NCBI GenBank assembly: GCA_039602395.1
Contig: JBCNJP010000010.1
Span: 93,587,729 to 93,651,728 of the forward strand
Origin: Deinandra increscens subsp. villosa
Lineage: Eukaryota; Streptophyta; Magnoliopsida; Asterales; Asteraceae
Length of the DNA: 64,000 nucleotides
Direction of reading: 5' to 3'
Within the stretch, counting starts at the first letter, position 1. Every line of letters begins with the position of its first letter. The notes beneath the pieces are model-generated. The model made no database searches and was not told the DNA's origin. It was given only the letters and a program-made list of their open reading frames with translations. Shown here piece after piece: positions 23,901 through 34,635 of this stretch. A program made the translations under genes and the position numbers.

Positions 23901-25537
23901 TTCTGTGCCTTTAGGTATGATATGATTCCGGAGACAGTGCCTCCCTTCTCACCCTGAATCGAGAGTACTTCTCCGTTTGCGGTGGGTATACGTATGACTT
24001 TTTCTCGACAGACGAGTTCTGCGTGGTGCATGGACAACCAGTCCATACCAATAATTACGTCGAAGCTACCGATTGTAAAAGGCATCAAATCTATGTCGAA
24101 CTTACGGCCTGAGAGTTCTAAGGTACAATCCTTGACTATATGTGTTGCATCGATAAGCTTACCGTTAGCTAATTCAACAGTGTATTTGGCTCCTAGGGGT
24201 TCCGTCTTGGCCTTTATCAGTTTGCAAAACTTAGTTGAAATGAAACTTTTCTCGGCACCAGAATCAAATAACACATTCGCAAAGTAGTTGTTGAGAAGAA
24301 ACTTACCAGTAATCACGTTAGCGTCTTCCTTCGCTTCACCAGAACCCATGACAAATGCTCGTCCGCGACCACCATTTCCCCCGTTGCCATTTCCACCACC
24401 ATTGTTGTTGTTGTCGTTCCCACCTTTCTTCAACTGGGGGCAGTCTTTCTTCAAGTGCCCCGGTTTTCCGCACTCGAAACACCCTCGGGGGCCTTCATTA
24501 TTCTGCTTGGGTTTATTCAGCATGTCACCCCAGCAATTTTTGGCAACATGCCCGATTTTGCCACATCGCTCGCATGCGGGTCGTTTACAGTCACCATTGT
24601 GATGTGTGTTGCACTTGATACAGTAGGGTGACTTTCCCCTGTACCTGCTGGAACCCTGCCCACCGTTACCTTGTCGATTTTGGTTGCCACCGCCACCGTT
24701 GTTACCATAACCCCCTTTGGAGTTATCAAACTTCTTGTTCTGATTCTGGGAGTTTGAAGACCTTCCTGCGTTGTTGCCAGAATTTGTGAGGTTACTTGGT
24801 TCCTCATCTCTCTGCCTCTTCCCATCAAGGGCAGCTTTTGGGGTTTGCCTTGGTGGCAATGTTCCTTGAGCCACCGCCTGATCAGTCAGTTTGTGCGCCA
24901 GCCGGATTGCCTGTCGCACATAAGTGGGATTAGATGAGGTAACCATACCCTTGATTTGTGGTACCAGTCCTTCCACATACAACTCAATTCGTTTATATTC
25001 AGCATCCACCATTGTCGGACAGAGTCGGGTGTAAGCTTGATAACGGGTGGTGTACTCTTCTATCTCTGAGCCTTCCATTTTGGAGTTTCCAAACTCGACT
25101 TCCAGTCTCCTGACTTGATCACGAGGGCAATACTCCTCCATGATTGCTTCCCTGAATTCTTGCCATGTCATGGCGTTTGCCTCATTTAGTCCCAATATCT
25201 GAATCTGAGCATTCCACCATGTTAATGCGGAATCCTCAAGTGTACCAGTAGCATACTTCACCTTATCCCCGTCTGGGCAGTTGCACATTAGAAACACCTT
25301 CTCTGACTTTTCAAGCCATCTAAGTAGACCCACAGCACCTTCGTCACCCTTGAATACCATTGGCTTGCATTCCATGTAGGCTTTGAATGTGCATTGAGGC
25401 GGTTGACCTTGGAAATGTTGCTGAGCGGCTGCTAGGGCTGCTGCAACTCCTTGATTAATCATATTCTGAACCTGTGCAGCAGTGAAGGTTCCTGGGTTGG
25501 TTTCGGGATCTCTCCGCGGAGGCATGATTTCTAGCAA
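20972..25537 (-). CDS. Tekay gag-protease-RT-RNase H-integrase-chromodomain polyprotein, 1521 aa
   Basis: This is a single open frame. Retrotransposon gag spans about residues 50-225. Cys/His knuckles lie at C306-C317, C322-C335 and C353-C366 (the last two classic CX2CX4HX4C). The protease has D425-S-G. RT spans about 640-820 with YRELN and FIDD (759-762). RNase H has D908. Integrase has an HHCC zinc finger (H1097, H1104, C1134, C1137) and the D1167, D1228, E1264 triad with 35 residues between the last two. A GPF motif lies near 1402, and the C-terminal chromodomain is about 1462-1510. Chromovirus chromodomains direct integration to marked chromatin. Translation may start at M5 (MPPRR), usual for Tekay, rather than M1. 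No stop, frameshift or missing catalytic residue is visible. Confidence 0.97.
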   Translation of the reverse strand: MLEIMPPRRDPETNPGTFTAAQVQNMINQGVAAALAAAQQHFQGQPPQCTFKAYMECKPMVFKGDEGAVGLLRWLEKSEKVFLMCNCPDGDKVKYATGTLEDSALTWWNAQIQILGLNEANAMTWQEFREAIMEEYCPRDQVRRLEVEFGNSKMEGSEIEEYTTRYQAYTRLCPTMVDAEYKRIELYVEGLVPQIKGMVTSSNPTYVRQAIRLAHKLTDQAVAQGTLPPRQTPKAALDGKRQRDEEPSNLTNSGNNAGRSSNSQNQNKKFDNSKGGYGNNGGGGNQNRQGNGGQGSSRYRGKSPYCIKCNTHHNGDCKRPACERCGKIGHVAKNCWGDMLNKPKQNNEGPRGCFECGKPGHLKKDCPQLKKGGNDNNNNGGGNGNGGNGGRGRAFVMGSGEAKEDANVITGKFLLNNYFANVLFDSGAEKSFISTKFCKLIKAKTEPLGAKYTVELANGKLIDATHIVKDCTLELSGRKFDIDLMPFTIGSFDVIIGMDWLSMHHAELVCREKVIRIPTANGEVLSIQGEKGGTVSGIISYLKAQKYLRKGHVAILATVTDQNLVEKKIEDFPIVRDFPDIFPEELPGLPPHRQVEFGIDLVPGAAPVARAPYRLAVNELHELSTQLQELLDKGFIRPSSSPWGAPVLFVRKKDGTFRMCIDYRELNKVTIKNRYPLPRIDDLFDQLQGSSYFSKIDLRSGYHQLRVREEDISKTAFRTRYGHYEFLVMPFGLTNAPAVFMDLMNRVCKPYLDQFVIVFIDDILVYSRTKEEHEEHLRLILELLRKEQLYAKFSKCDFWIREVQFLGHIVNEQGIHVDPAKVEAIKDWSTPRAPTEIRQFLGLAGYYRRFIQGFSQIAQPLTALTHKGVQYRWGEKEETAFQTLKEKLCTAPILSLPDGVDDFEVYCDASLQGLGCVLMQRGKVIAYGSRQLKSHEKNYTTHDLELGAVVFALKFWRHYLYGTKCTIFTDHKSLQHIMGQKDLNMRQRRWIEVLNDYDLAIKYHPGKANVVADALSRKEHAKPRRVRALQLTIHAGLPDRLRDAQKEALKEENYEAESLNGIDGTSEVKSDGLRYYKDRIWVPLHGNLRELVMDEAHKSRYSVHPGSDKMYQDLKGLYWWPKMKADIATYVSKCLTCSKVKAEHRKPPGLLQQPTIPEWKWEEISMDFITGLPRTPRGNDMIWVIVDRLTKSAHFIALKESDKTDKLAQIYIDEIVKLHGVPLSIISDRDPRFASHFWRSLQSALGTRLDMSTAYHPQTDGQTERTIQTLEDMLRACVMDFGKNWETHLALVEFSYNNSYHSSIGAAPFEALYGRKCRSPVCWAEVGDSQLTGPEMVYETTERIVQIKNRMKAARDRQKSYADKRRRPLEFEVGDRVLLKVSPWKGVVRFGKRGKLNPRYIGPFPITEKIGTVAYRLDLPPELDGVHNVFHVSNLKKCLADDTLVVPLEELHIDEQLRFIEQPVEIMGREEKALKRSKIPIVKVRWHSKRGPEFTWEREDQMRKKYPHLFDQTSASTQGTS

Positions 25538-25999
25538 ATCAATGCAAAACTTCCAAAGGTTAGTATTCCCAGTACTAGAAAGTTGCTAAGTTCCGTTAAG
25601 TGTTGCATACAAGTACAATTCACATAAAGCATTCATTTACATGAACAGTGCATCTTAAGTTGTAATGCGGTGGTAATAGTGTTAAGAACATGTAAACACA
25701 TAGTACAAGTTATGTTGGCATCACATACTAGAAGCAATATCATATCAGTCATACAAGTTCGCTAAGGTCATATTTAAAAAAAAAAATTCTAACTCAGAAA
25801 TTTCCAAGTCTCGGAAAAGAAAAATTTCCACCCAAAATTTTCAGGTTCCAATTCCGTCACAAGACAAGAATTCTAAATGGGGATCATCTTCAGCACGCGG
25901 GGCAGTACTTTGCGGAATGGGTTGTAACCAAAGTTTTCAAATACAGTTACAGTTCAGAAATTTTACTTTTAAAAGTGTTCTGGTTCGCTGTAACCAAGG

Positions 26000-26011
26000 G
26001 CTCTGATACCA
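26000..26011 (-). other. Tekay primer binding site
   Basis: The minus strand reads TGGTATCAGAGC, complementary to initiator tRNA-Met, 3 bp inside the 5' LTR. Confidence 0.92.
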
Positions 26012-26303
26012 ATCTGTCACACCCCCAATTTCCACAAACGGAGTATAACCGTGTGGGGCGTGATCCAGACCAGGATCCCAGACTTTAGTTACAACCAAAC
26101 CATAACAGAGTTTATAATTAAGTCATAAAGTTTAAGTTACAGTCCAAAACAGTAAGTTTAACAGTTCAGCGGAAGCATAAATAAAGTTTGCAGTTATGGT
26201 GTTACAAAACGATGGATTTAAATGTTTGAAATTCCGGGTTTCTCAAAAAGTATCCATAGGAAGTACTGCCGCCTCCAGTGCTGTCCATGATCCACCTAAC
26301 GAC

Positions 26304-27803
26304 CTGAAAAGAATTCAACAATCAAGTGTCAGCCAAGGCTGGTGAGTTCACTAAAGCAGTCTACCCGTCACAAGCAGACCTAATGTTTATGAATAAAGAC
26401 AGGTAAAACACAATCAATATCATAAGACCAGTAAAGTTCCATATCGTAGGTAGCTAGCCTATAGTTATGTACACCTGAATTGTTCGTAACCGAAGCTGAC
26501 AATGTTTTGGATAGGGAATACCTATGAACCTTGCCTTCCCGTGTCTTTACGGATCACGGAGGGTAGGCTAACATTGATCTCAGTCCGACCGCCAGTCGGG
26601 AGGGTGCATCACGTGCACCGCTGAGCGGGGGTGTCAATCCCCAGTAGTACTACTCAATATTACCTCGCTATTGTATATTAACGGCCCGAATGTAAGGACT
26701 TTTTTTTTATAAATAAAGTTCAATTCAGTGAAACATATGATATTATGTCGGAAATTTACCCAGTAAGAAATACCTTACCGTTTGGGTCACCATCCTTACC
26801 GGATGCAACCACCTGCGCGTTATCGTCCCTGAATGGACATAACAATAATATAAATGAACTCACCTTAGGTTGCTCGGCTTACTCTTCAATGAATCCGATT
26901 ATGATTGCTAACGAGGACCTAATAATCACATTAAGGTCTTAGGTGTAAGGTTGTGTTTAAAGTTTTAGCTACGCCGCTAAGACCGTAACACTAGCACGGT
27001 GGAAAATACGACACGACATAACGACACACGACACCAATGGTTGATCATACACAAGGGTTCATATACATCAGAAGTCAAGGCATGTATCATCATAGTACAA
27101 TCATGCAAGTCATGGCATAACATTCAAGTAAATTGCATAAGTTTGGATACTGGTCACAATTTCGCTAGCAGTTTCGCTAGACAGTTTCGCTGTGTGCACG
27201 GGCAGCACTTTCGCTAGGCAATACCCGATGACACAGTTTCGCTAGGCTAGTTTCGCTCGAAACTGTTGGCACAGTTTCGCTAGCCTAGTTTCGCCCGAAA
27301 CTGATTTGAACTTTCGTTCAGGGAATTTCGCTTGGTAGTTTCGTTCGGACAGGTCTGGTTGGTTTGCCCGGCGACACTACAGTTTCGCTACATAGTGTCG
27401 CTGGATGAAGATATACATAATTTCGCTACCTAATTTCGCCTGATGAAGGCACAGTTTCGCTAGTCGCTAAAAAAACCCGTAAATTTGACTAAAAATCTTT
27501 CTAACAGCTCCTATACCACATGCAATTCGATATCTAGCATACCTAAACGTTTACCAACATCATGTGAGCAATTTTAACACCTTAAACATGGTTTCTAGTC
27601 ATCAAATCACCAAGAATGCATTTTTACATAAAGTGACCTAACTAGCATGGATCTTCATATTGACATGGCAAGTTACAGAATTTATGTTATGTCTAGCATC
27701 CCTAGGCATTATAACAGAAGCATATACAATTGCATGTAGGTTTGGTCATCTTTTTAAGCAAAGCACAAAGAGTAGCATAGAAAGAGTGGTCTTGGGGACT
27801 CAC
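26304..27803 (-). other. Predicted intron inside the Tekay 5' LTR
   Basis: The donor ACC|GTGAGT (27803) lies about 165 bp downstream of the TATA box. The acceptor TTCTTTTCAG|GT (26304) is preceded at about 40 nt by CTCACCA and GCTGAC, a plausible branch point. The arrangement is shared with four other Tekay-type LTRs in the window. No transcript evidence is available here. Confidence 0.45.
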
Positions 27804-27963
27804 GGTTGATCTCCAAGCTCGAATGGATGATGATTTGGGGCTGGAATCACGGCGATTCGTGCTGGTTCCTTGCTGGCCAGAAAGCTCAAGAGAAGGAGAG
27901 TGCAGGAGTGTGTGTTTCTTGTGAGGTGTGAGTAAAAGAAATGAGAAGGTTAGGCTTTGGGGT

Positions 27964-27972
27964 TTATTTATA
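27964..27972 (-). promoter_or_regulatory. TATA box of the Tekay 5' LTR
   Basis: TATAAATAA on the minus strand lies within AATATAAATAAACCCC. It should define the U3/R boundary about 30 bp downstream; the following sequence is pyrimidine-rich and ATG-poor, like a leader. Confidence 0.7.
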
Positions 27973-28892
27973 TTGGGTGCTAGTTTCGCCGGCAGTGTCG
28001 CTGGCAGTTTCGCTAGTCACGCGAAACTGGTTTCCCGAAAACCAAGCGTCTTAGCTACCGGGCGAATCTGCAATTTCGCTCGGTAGTTTCGCTGGCCACC
28101 AAAAAGGGGCCAATTTTACATTCTAAGTAAGATGGACACGATTTCTCGATAAATCACATAAATGCACAGTTAATTAAATAAGTATGTTGCATTGCTTTAC
28201 ACAGTGGTAATAAGTAACTAATCATATAACACATATGGACGGGTTCGGTGATCAACCAAAGGTCGTGGACGTATCCGGTCTAGTTAAGTATTAGTTACTA
28301 CTTGTAATGTGACTAACGGAGATTGCCTAACGGAACTAATGGAATTTAACGGAAAAACTTAACGGGGTTAACTTGGGAAGTTACAGTTGTCACAAAGCGT
28401 ATCGCCTAGAAAGTGGGTGATTCTAGGCGATATGCCTGGAAACCTTATCCGACCTTACTTGTTGTTTTTCATTAATTATGACTTTCATATCTGTTTATGC
28501 ACTAGAAACTCACTATTGAAAGTGAGTATGTGCAGGTAAATGAAAAGCTTAACAGGAGATGCTCATCAAGACTTCGAAGAACCGATCACGTCAAGAACGA
28601 ATCACCCGTCATGTATCTTGGTAAAGAGAACTTATGTAACTTGTTCATGATCATTTTTGAATGTCAAACTTAATATGACTGTATTTTGTGAATGTAAAAC
28701 CACCATGATGGTGGTACATGGTTAGCAAACAACATGTTTTGTTTAAAAATTTTCTGGGACTAGTTTTTAATGATATAAAGGGCTATGTTTAACATCAAAT
28801 TGTATACGGGTGTTACAAGGCAGCTGTAGACCAATCAAAGCGTGACAACCATAAAGACATTCAACGGAACTTTTCTTTTGCTGGGGTCCATG

Positions 28893-30970
28893 TAACCCTT
28901 GTGCCTAAACCAACATCCGAGCTGGAAAGGTTAAATGAAAAAAAAAGATTATTCAAAATTCCTGGAACACAATTTGAGGCGGTACGCCTAGGATTGGGAA
29001 ATCCCAGGCGGTACGCAACCCGTTTGATAAACGGGTCGGGTTGCGGCACCCATCGGATCCCCGCATACCCGAATCTCAAAATCCGTGCGGTACGCCCCAA
29101 ATATAATATTTTGGAGCGGTACGCGTCGATTCCAGTTCGTTAAAAACTAGGATTTTGGCCTTTATAACCATTATGCACTTGTGATTCTCTGCACATGTCC
29201 GGCCAGAACTCCTCCATTGCTGTCCCAGAGCCCTGTTGCCATCATATTCCAGCCTTAGGAGCTTTGTAGAGGGATTAATCATCAAATGTAAGCTTCTTAA
29301 TCACCCTTTTACACATCAAGGCTATATTAACTTGATGAAACCCTCACACATTGCTTGAACTCTCATCAAATCAGTGTTATTGGCTCATTTTGGTGGTGGC
29401 TAAGGAGTATGGAAGCTAAATTCAAGGATAATCAAGGTAAGGATATCTTATTTTTGCATAAGAATGTTATTTAGGATTCTTTGTGATCATACTCTTATAT
29501 AATGATCATGGATCATACATGCAACCCCAAATCTTTTCTAGAGAGTTGGATTGGAGATCTAAGGGAGCAAGGGATTCAGAGAGATCGATTGTACAAGAAT
29601 TCCTTCACAAGGTACAACCCTTCAATGCATGCATGTTGATTTTTCTATAATTAGAAACTTTATAAGTAAAGATCACATGAATCCAGAAATGATCAGTGTT
29701 TCTAATGAGGAAATGGGTCACCTAAACACAAGAAATCTATCCCTAATAACATTCGTATAAAACGGGGGTCGAGTTGATGAAACCTACCATAAATGAAAAG
29801 CTCGGGAATTGGGGTTATGCTTTGATTAAGAATATGGACCACAAACGAACTACTGAACAACCCCAAAATGGTATACAAATGATCTAGCAAACATTCTGGC
29901 TCCAAAACGTCAATATGTAAAAATGGCACTAAAAGACAAAATAGTCAGGCCAGATTGGGGCGTACCGCCCAAGTTGGGTGCATGCAAGGAAGTACACCCT
30001 GAAAATAAAGGACAGTAATCAGATTATCAGATTACAGCGTACCGCCAAAAATAGATTTATCAGCGCGGTACGCCCGAATTTAAAATCAGTAACTCGAGTT
30101 ATCATTTGACGCGTACCGCCCAGAAACACTATATTCTAAGCGGTGCGTCTCTGAAGGAAAATGACAGAATAATTGTCCTGATTTCAAATGAACTAAAAAC
30201 TTAGCCAGTTAATCTGGAGACTGTATTCTTTAGTACTTTGAACCTGAGATTGTTAATGGACACATTAGCATTGTATATGACAAGAATATACATGATAATT
30301 CTGATAGGTTGCTAGATACCGAAGATAGGATATTCTAGTGAATCTTGGATCGCAGTCTATATTGTACTCCGTTTCTGACTTCATTGTAGTGAGTCCTCTG
30401 ACTTCCTTTATTAGTTAACTGTTTGAGATCACATTTTTGTTCCGATGTATCTGTTATATCTGTTATGTTTATCTTGTCGAACACTGTGAGTCCAGAATGC
30501 CCTGTGTGGGTCATTAGAGACTTTCTGGTCATTAAGGTTGAGACCACTAGACATATAAGGGATTATAGCGGCCGATATAGTTGAACCATCCATATTCACC
30601 CAGATCCTCTAGTATTAAGTTACTAGGGGGAATATGTACTTACATGTTGAACTTAAAAACTACACGTAGAGGGCGTACGGCTACGCGCAACGTGTCCGTA
30701 GAGTATCTGAGTGTTGACCTTGGGTGTGGCATGATAAATTCATAATCTGTATGTGTTTGAAAACTATTAATGTGACGATGATAGTTACGACTCACCAACA
30801 ACGTATGTTGTTGACTCTGTGATTGACTTATGTTGCAGGTAAGCAAGTGTAGGTGTGGATCTAATCTGAACTTGGAATATTATGATGGTTGTTGTCACTA
30901 TGGATAGGGTTCTGTATAATAAATGAATGATGTTTGTTTCTGAAGACCTGTTATGACTATGTTTCCCTTG
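28893..30970 (+). mobile_element. Tekay-type LTR remnant
   Basis: The same architecture as the complete LTRs can be read: a TATAA box near 29163, a GTAAGC donor at about 29287 and an acceptor module CTCACCAACAACG...GTTGCAG|GTAA ending at 30838. About nine GGCGGTACGC / GCGTACCGCC words lie between 28979 and 30150. It begins about TGTAACCC, but a CA end and TSD were not found, so both boundaries are approximate. Its right end runs into copia pol coding sequence, so it probably inserted there. Confidence 0.5.
28979..30150. repeat. Array of the palindromic word GGCGGTACGC / GCGTACCGCC
   Basis: Four copies in the orientation GCGGTACGC lie upstream of the TATA box (28980-29125). Five more, in both orientations, occur at 29958-30150 within the predicted intron. 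The word differs by one base from the GGCGATACGCC word of the neighbouring 3.6 kb solo LTR. Confidence 0.85.
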
Positions 30971-30974
30971 TAAT

Positions 30975-32786
30975 TCAACTACAGAACCTTTACAGAATTC
31001 CACTCCGGAGCTCAGAAGTACTTCTGTAAACGAAACTTCCAACTCAATTGCTGATCCATCAATTGAGGGGGAGTGTCAAAACTTTGATACAACTGATTTG
31101 ATACTTGGGAGTGAAGAACTAGTCACTCTTCCTCCAGCAACAAAATGGACAAAAGATAACACCATTTATTTGATTATTGGTGATTAGGACAAAAGTGTCC
31201 AAACAAGGGCTGCTTCGGCTAATCATTGTCTATATGCTGGATTTCTTAGCATCATAGAACCAAAACTATACGAAGAAGCCCTTCAAGATCCCCACTGGAT
31301 CCTAGCTATGCAACAAGAGCTAGGACAAATTGAAAGAAACAATGTGTGGGATCTAGTTCCAAGACCTAGCAATAAATCTGTAATTGGAACAAAATGGGTT
31401 TTTAGAAATAAAACTGATGAAGATAGTACTATAATAAGAAACAAAGCTAGACGTGTAGCAAAATGGTACCGCCAACAAGAAGGGTTAGATTATGATGAAA
31501 CATTTGCTCAAGTTGTAAGACTTGAGGCTGTAAGGATATTTCTTGCCGTTGCGCTTTCAAAGGTTTCAATGTATATCAAATGGACGTTCAATGTGCTTTT
31601 CTAAATGCTAAAATTGATCAAGAAGTTTACATTGAACAATCACCAGGATTTAAAAGTAAAAAATTTCCAAATCATGTGTGTAAACTTAAAAGAGCTCTAT
31701 ATGGTTTAAAATAAGCACCCAGAACCTGGTATGATACCTTATCTGAATTTCTCTTGTCATTAAATTTCAAGAAAGGATCCATTGACCTTACATTATTTTT
31801 AAAAGAAAGAAAATGTCATCTCCTTGTAGTACAAATCTATGTAGACGATATCATCTTTGGGTCCACATGTCTATCTTTTTGTAAAGAACTTCAGGTGCTC
31901 ATGACAACAAACTTTGACATGAGTATGATAGAAGAATTAAATTACTTTCTGGGTATCTAAGGCAAACAAACTCCAGAAGGAATTTTTATAAATCAAGCAA
32001 AATACATAAAAAATCTCCTAACTAAATACTCCCTTTCAAGTTCCCCTCCTTACAAAACTCCCATGGCTACAATTATCAAAATTGATGCCGATACAAATGG
32101 TAAACTTGTGGATGAACAGACATACAGAGGGATGATAGGGTTGACTTCTGTATTTTACAACAAGTAGGCGTGACATTATGTTCTCCACATGTTTTCTTTC
32201 CAGCTACCAATGTAAACCTAAGGAGCCTCACTTAACAACTGTTAAAAGAGTTTTTAGGTATCTAAAAGTCTCAACTGACCTAGGTCTTTGGTATCCCAAG
32301 GACACTGGTTTTTCACTATCAACCTATTCAGATGTTGATCATGCAGGATGGAGGCTAGATAGAAAAAGCACATTAGGAAGCTGTCAAATGCTAGGAGGAA
32401 AGTTAGTATGCTGGACATTCAAGAAACAGAACTGTGTCTCAACTTCAACTGCTGAAGCTGAATATGTTGTTGATGCATGCTGCTCTCAAGTGATATGGAT
32501 GGAAACTCAACTCAGAGACTATGAGATAGATATCTCAAAAATACCAATTCTCTATGACTCAAAAAGTGCAATTGCAATCACATCCAATCCTGTTCATCAC
32601 TCAAGGACAAAGCACATTGATATCAGGTATCACTTTATCAAAGATCATGTTGAAAAGGGACACATTGAAATGTACTTTGTTCCAACTGAACTCCAGCTTG
32701 CAGACATTATTACTAAGCCATTGGATGAGAAAAAATTCTCATTTCTACTAAGCAAGTTGAGGATGCTGAACATGACAGCAAATTAA
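30975..32786 (+). pseudogene. Copia RT-RNase H remnant
   Basis: Recognisable motifs are GTKWVFRNK and EAVRIFLAVA (RT N-terminal part, 31308-31604), YVDDIIFGST (catalytic YVDD, about 31840) and, in an open stretch at 32178-32786, RNase H with STAEAEYV and the typical C-terminal HIDIRYHFI...ADIITKPL. A frameshift near 31600, an in-frame TAA at 31712-31714, a stop at 31960 and a further frameshift near 32150 break it. It is the pol end of copia III. Confidence 0.85.
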
Positions 32787-33059
32787 AAAAAAGGGTCCCT
32801 TTGTTCCCCTATCAGATAAATATAAGCTACTCAATAACTACCTCTCATTTACTTCATGTACTAAAAAACTCTCGTGAAAAAAGTTGACTTCTTAAACAAA
32901 AAGCTCAATTTTCAAGAACCAAAACATCAATAATGACCTCTACTTTTCATATACTGTCAAATCCCTCTGCTATTCCATCTGTGCACTTCATCCTCTCATC
33001 ATGACATTTTTCTTTCTTTAAAAAAGGGAAGAAAAGAATCTAAAACCTTCATACCATCC

Positions 33060-34226
33060 CTTACTCTACAAAATCCAAAGATGTCTTTCAAAGAACTCTC
33101 ACCACCACTTTCCTTAGAACACCTTGTTTCCAACTGTTCATCTCCACAACCTTGTTCTATACACACCATGTGGAAACCGATTCTGGCCATATCAACAAAT
33201 GATGGGATTCCTCAGAAACCCTCCCATTGGATATGCTTTGTCAGTTGACACCTCCATCAACTATAGCCTTCTTCAAGAATTCTAGAGTAATACCTCATTC
33301 ATAACAAGAGATGGAAATAACATCTCCATAAGGACATATGTTTGTGGAGTTCAGTTCGTTATATCACAAGATCTAATAAGAAGAGCTCTCCAAATCAAAG
33401 ACAAAGTGCACCTTCCTGGTTTAATAGAGATGTTGTGATTCAAACACTCCTTGATATGGGATACAAAGGAAACCTATATGAAGGAAAGGCTGACATAGCT
33501 CATCTGCCACACCTATGGCAATACTTCTTTTCTCAAATTCAAATATGCTTTTCTCCAAAGTATTCTGACCATCATCTCGCGGATGAGGAGACTCAATGTG
33601 TCATGCATGCTCTCATAAAAGGCCACACCATTAACTTTTCTTTATACCTCATGAGACACATGCAAAATAATCTCAAAGGACCCATAAATGAAAGATTCAT
33701 CCTCTACCCTAGATTCACCACAAAATTAATCCTTCAAGCTTTATGTTGGAAAACAATACCAAGAGGAATCAGGACCAACAAAGTGGCATCTCAAAGAGGA
33801 ATCTATCCTGGAGGACTATCCATCTCTTGTCTTCCATACTTAAATGGATACTTTCTTCCTTCCACCAGAAGACAAACAACTCTTCATCTTTACATATCTA
33901 TTCAAATGGAAGAAAAATTCAGAGTAGTTAATACTCCTGATCCAAACAGAGAATATAATAGATGCACATGTACAAATATCTGTACATGTCTCAAATTATC
34001 TGTATAAATTTCTTGATCAATAAAAATTCATTTTCGTTATCAGAAATTTGGCATGAAACTCCTAAAATCATGAAAGTCAAAACGGCTTATCTATGAATGA
34101 AAAATCTTTGGATATTATGATAATTAATTTTTCATAATTATTCATGACCTAGCAACGGTAATCTATTATTGCCATTTGAAAGGAAACGTTTATTAAAAAA
34201 TATAGTCTTTGAGGTAAAGCCAGTTT
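33060..34226 (+). pseudogene. Copia III ORF3-like remnant, first copy
   Basis: A 221-codon open stretch (33342-34007) aligns by eye with residues about 112-215 of the intact 875-residue ORF3 at 34636-37263: a GY-G motif, LPH-W, an FS-Y segment and a PRF motif in the same order. Stops upstream (33250-33300) break it. The function of the family is unknown. It lies directly downstream of pol, the position of the env-like ORF in Sireviruses. Confidence 0.5.
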
Positions 34227-34603
34227 TGTAGGTCCGAAAAAATACCCGAACACACGATATCAAGATCTAACACGAGTGCGGAATCCTCGTGAGAGATTGA
34301 ATCAAGAGAAATAGTAGAAGAAAAGACTAGATCTTGTATAAAGATGAAGCCTTGAATGAAAACCGTCTACTAGAAGCAATCAAACCAAATCGTGAACACC
34401 AAAGATGAAGAAGAAATCGTAAATGGTATATAGAATGCTTGAATCATAAACACTTACATGAGAGGCTTATATAGCCTTTACAAAAATCGCAAACCTAGTT
34501 AGAAGCCCACATGGCCCAATCATAATCACTAACTAGCCCTATATCTAATAAGCCCAAACACAAAACCCACTAATGTTCATGCCTTAATAATAATAGCCCT
34601 ACA
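34227..34603 (-). repeat. Young copia 3' LTR, 377 bp
   Basis: In sense orientation it starts TGTAGGGCTATT and ends TCGGACCTACA. It appears identical to 46434-46810. It includes variants of the element's signature word (TCGTGAACACC, TCGTAAATGG). Confidence 0.95.
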
Positions 34604-34614
34604 ATCTTCCCTTA
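34604..34614 (-). other. Young copia polypurine tract
   Basis: Sense strand AAGGGAAGAT directly precedes the 3' LTR, 21 bp beyond the ORF3 stop codon. Confidence 0.75.
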
Positions 34615-34635
34615 GGCATGAACCATTAGACCACT

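Larger units (their letters stand above)
18558..28394 (-). mobile_element. Complete Ty3/gypsy chromovirus (Tekay lineage), 9.84 kb, apparently intact
   Basis: The element has two 2380 bp LTRs, a PBS for initiator tRNA-Met, one open gag-pol frame with all catalytic motifs, a C-terminal chromodomain and a purine-rich tract next to the 3' LTR. It is flanked by AAGCG at 18553-18557 and 28395-28399. The LTRs align without gaps at an offset of 7457; I noticed three substitutions, near 19227, 19605 and 19659. The MPPRR gag start and chromodomain fit Tekay/Del. The near-identity of the LTRs means insertion was very recent. It may be autonomous. It sits inside the solo LTR 15376-28817. Confidence 0.95.
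26015..28394 (-). repeat. Tekay 5' LTR, 2380 bp
   Basis: This LTR is the promoter copy, with TG...CA ends and the same length as the 3' LTR. Small differences were seen near 26684, 27062 and 27116. It carries the TATA box at 27964-27972 and a predicted intron at 27803-26304. Confidence 0.95.
15376..28817 (+). mobile_element. Solo LTR of 3.6 kb, split by the young Tekay element
   Basis: It starts TGTAACATCCC and ends GGGTGTTACA, with AGGCA at 15371-15375 and 28818-28822 as a perfect 5 bp TSD. Removing the nested element (18558-28399) leaves 3600 bp of LTR with no ORF. A GTAAGTA donor lies at 15914 and a CTCACT...GTGCAG|GTAA acceptor at 28511-28535, as in other Tekay-type LTRs here. Palindromic words GCGTATCGC / GGCGATACGCC cluster around 18505-18557 and 28397-28433. 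The plus orientation is inferred from the position of these modules. Confidence 0.8.

Noticed and set aside
21054..24828. Many plus- and minus-strand ORFs of 60-110 codons overlapping the Tekay polyprotein
   Set aside because: They lie in other frames of one long, domain-complete gag-pol frame; none has a domain of its own.
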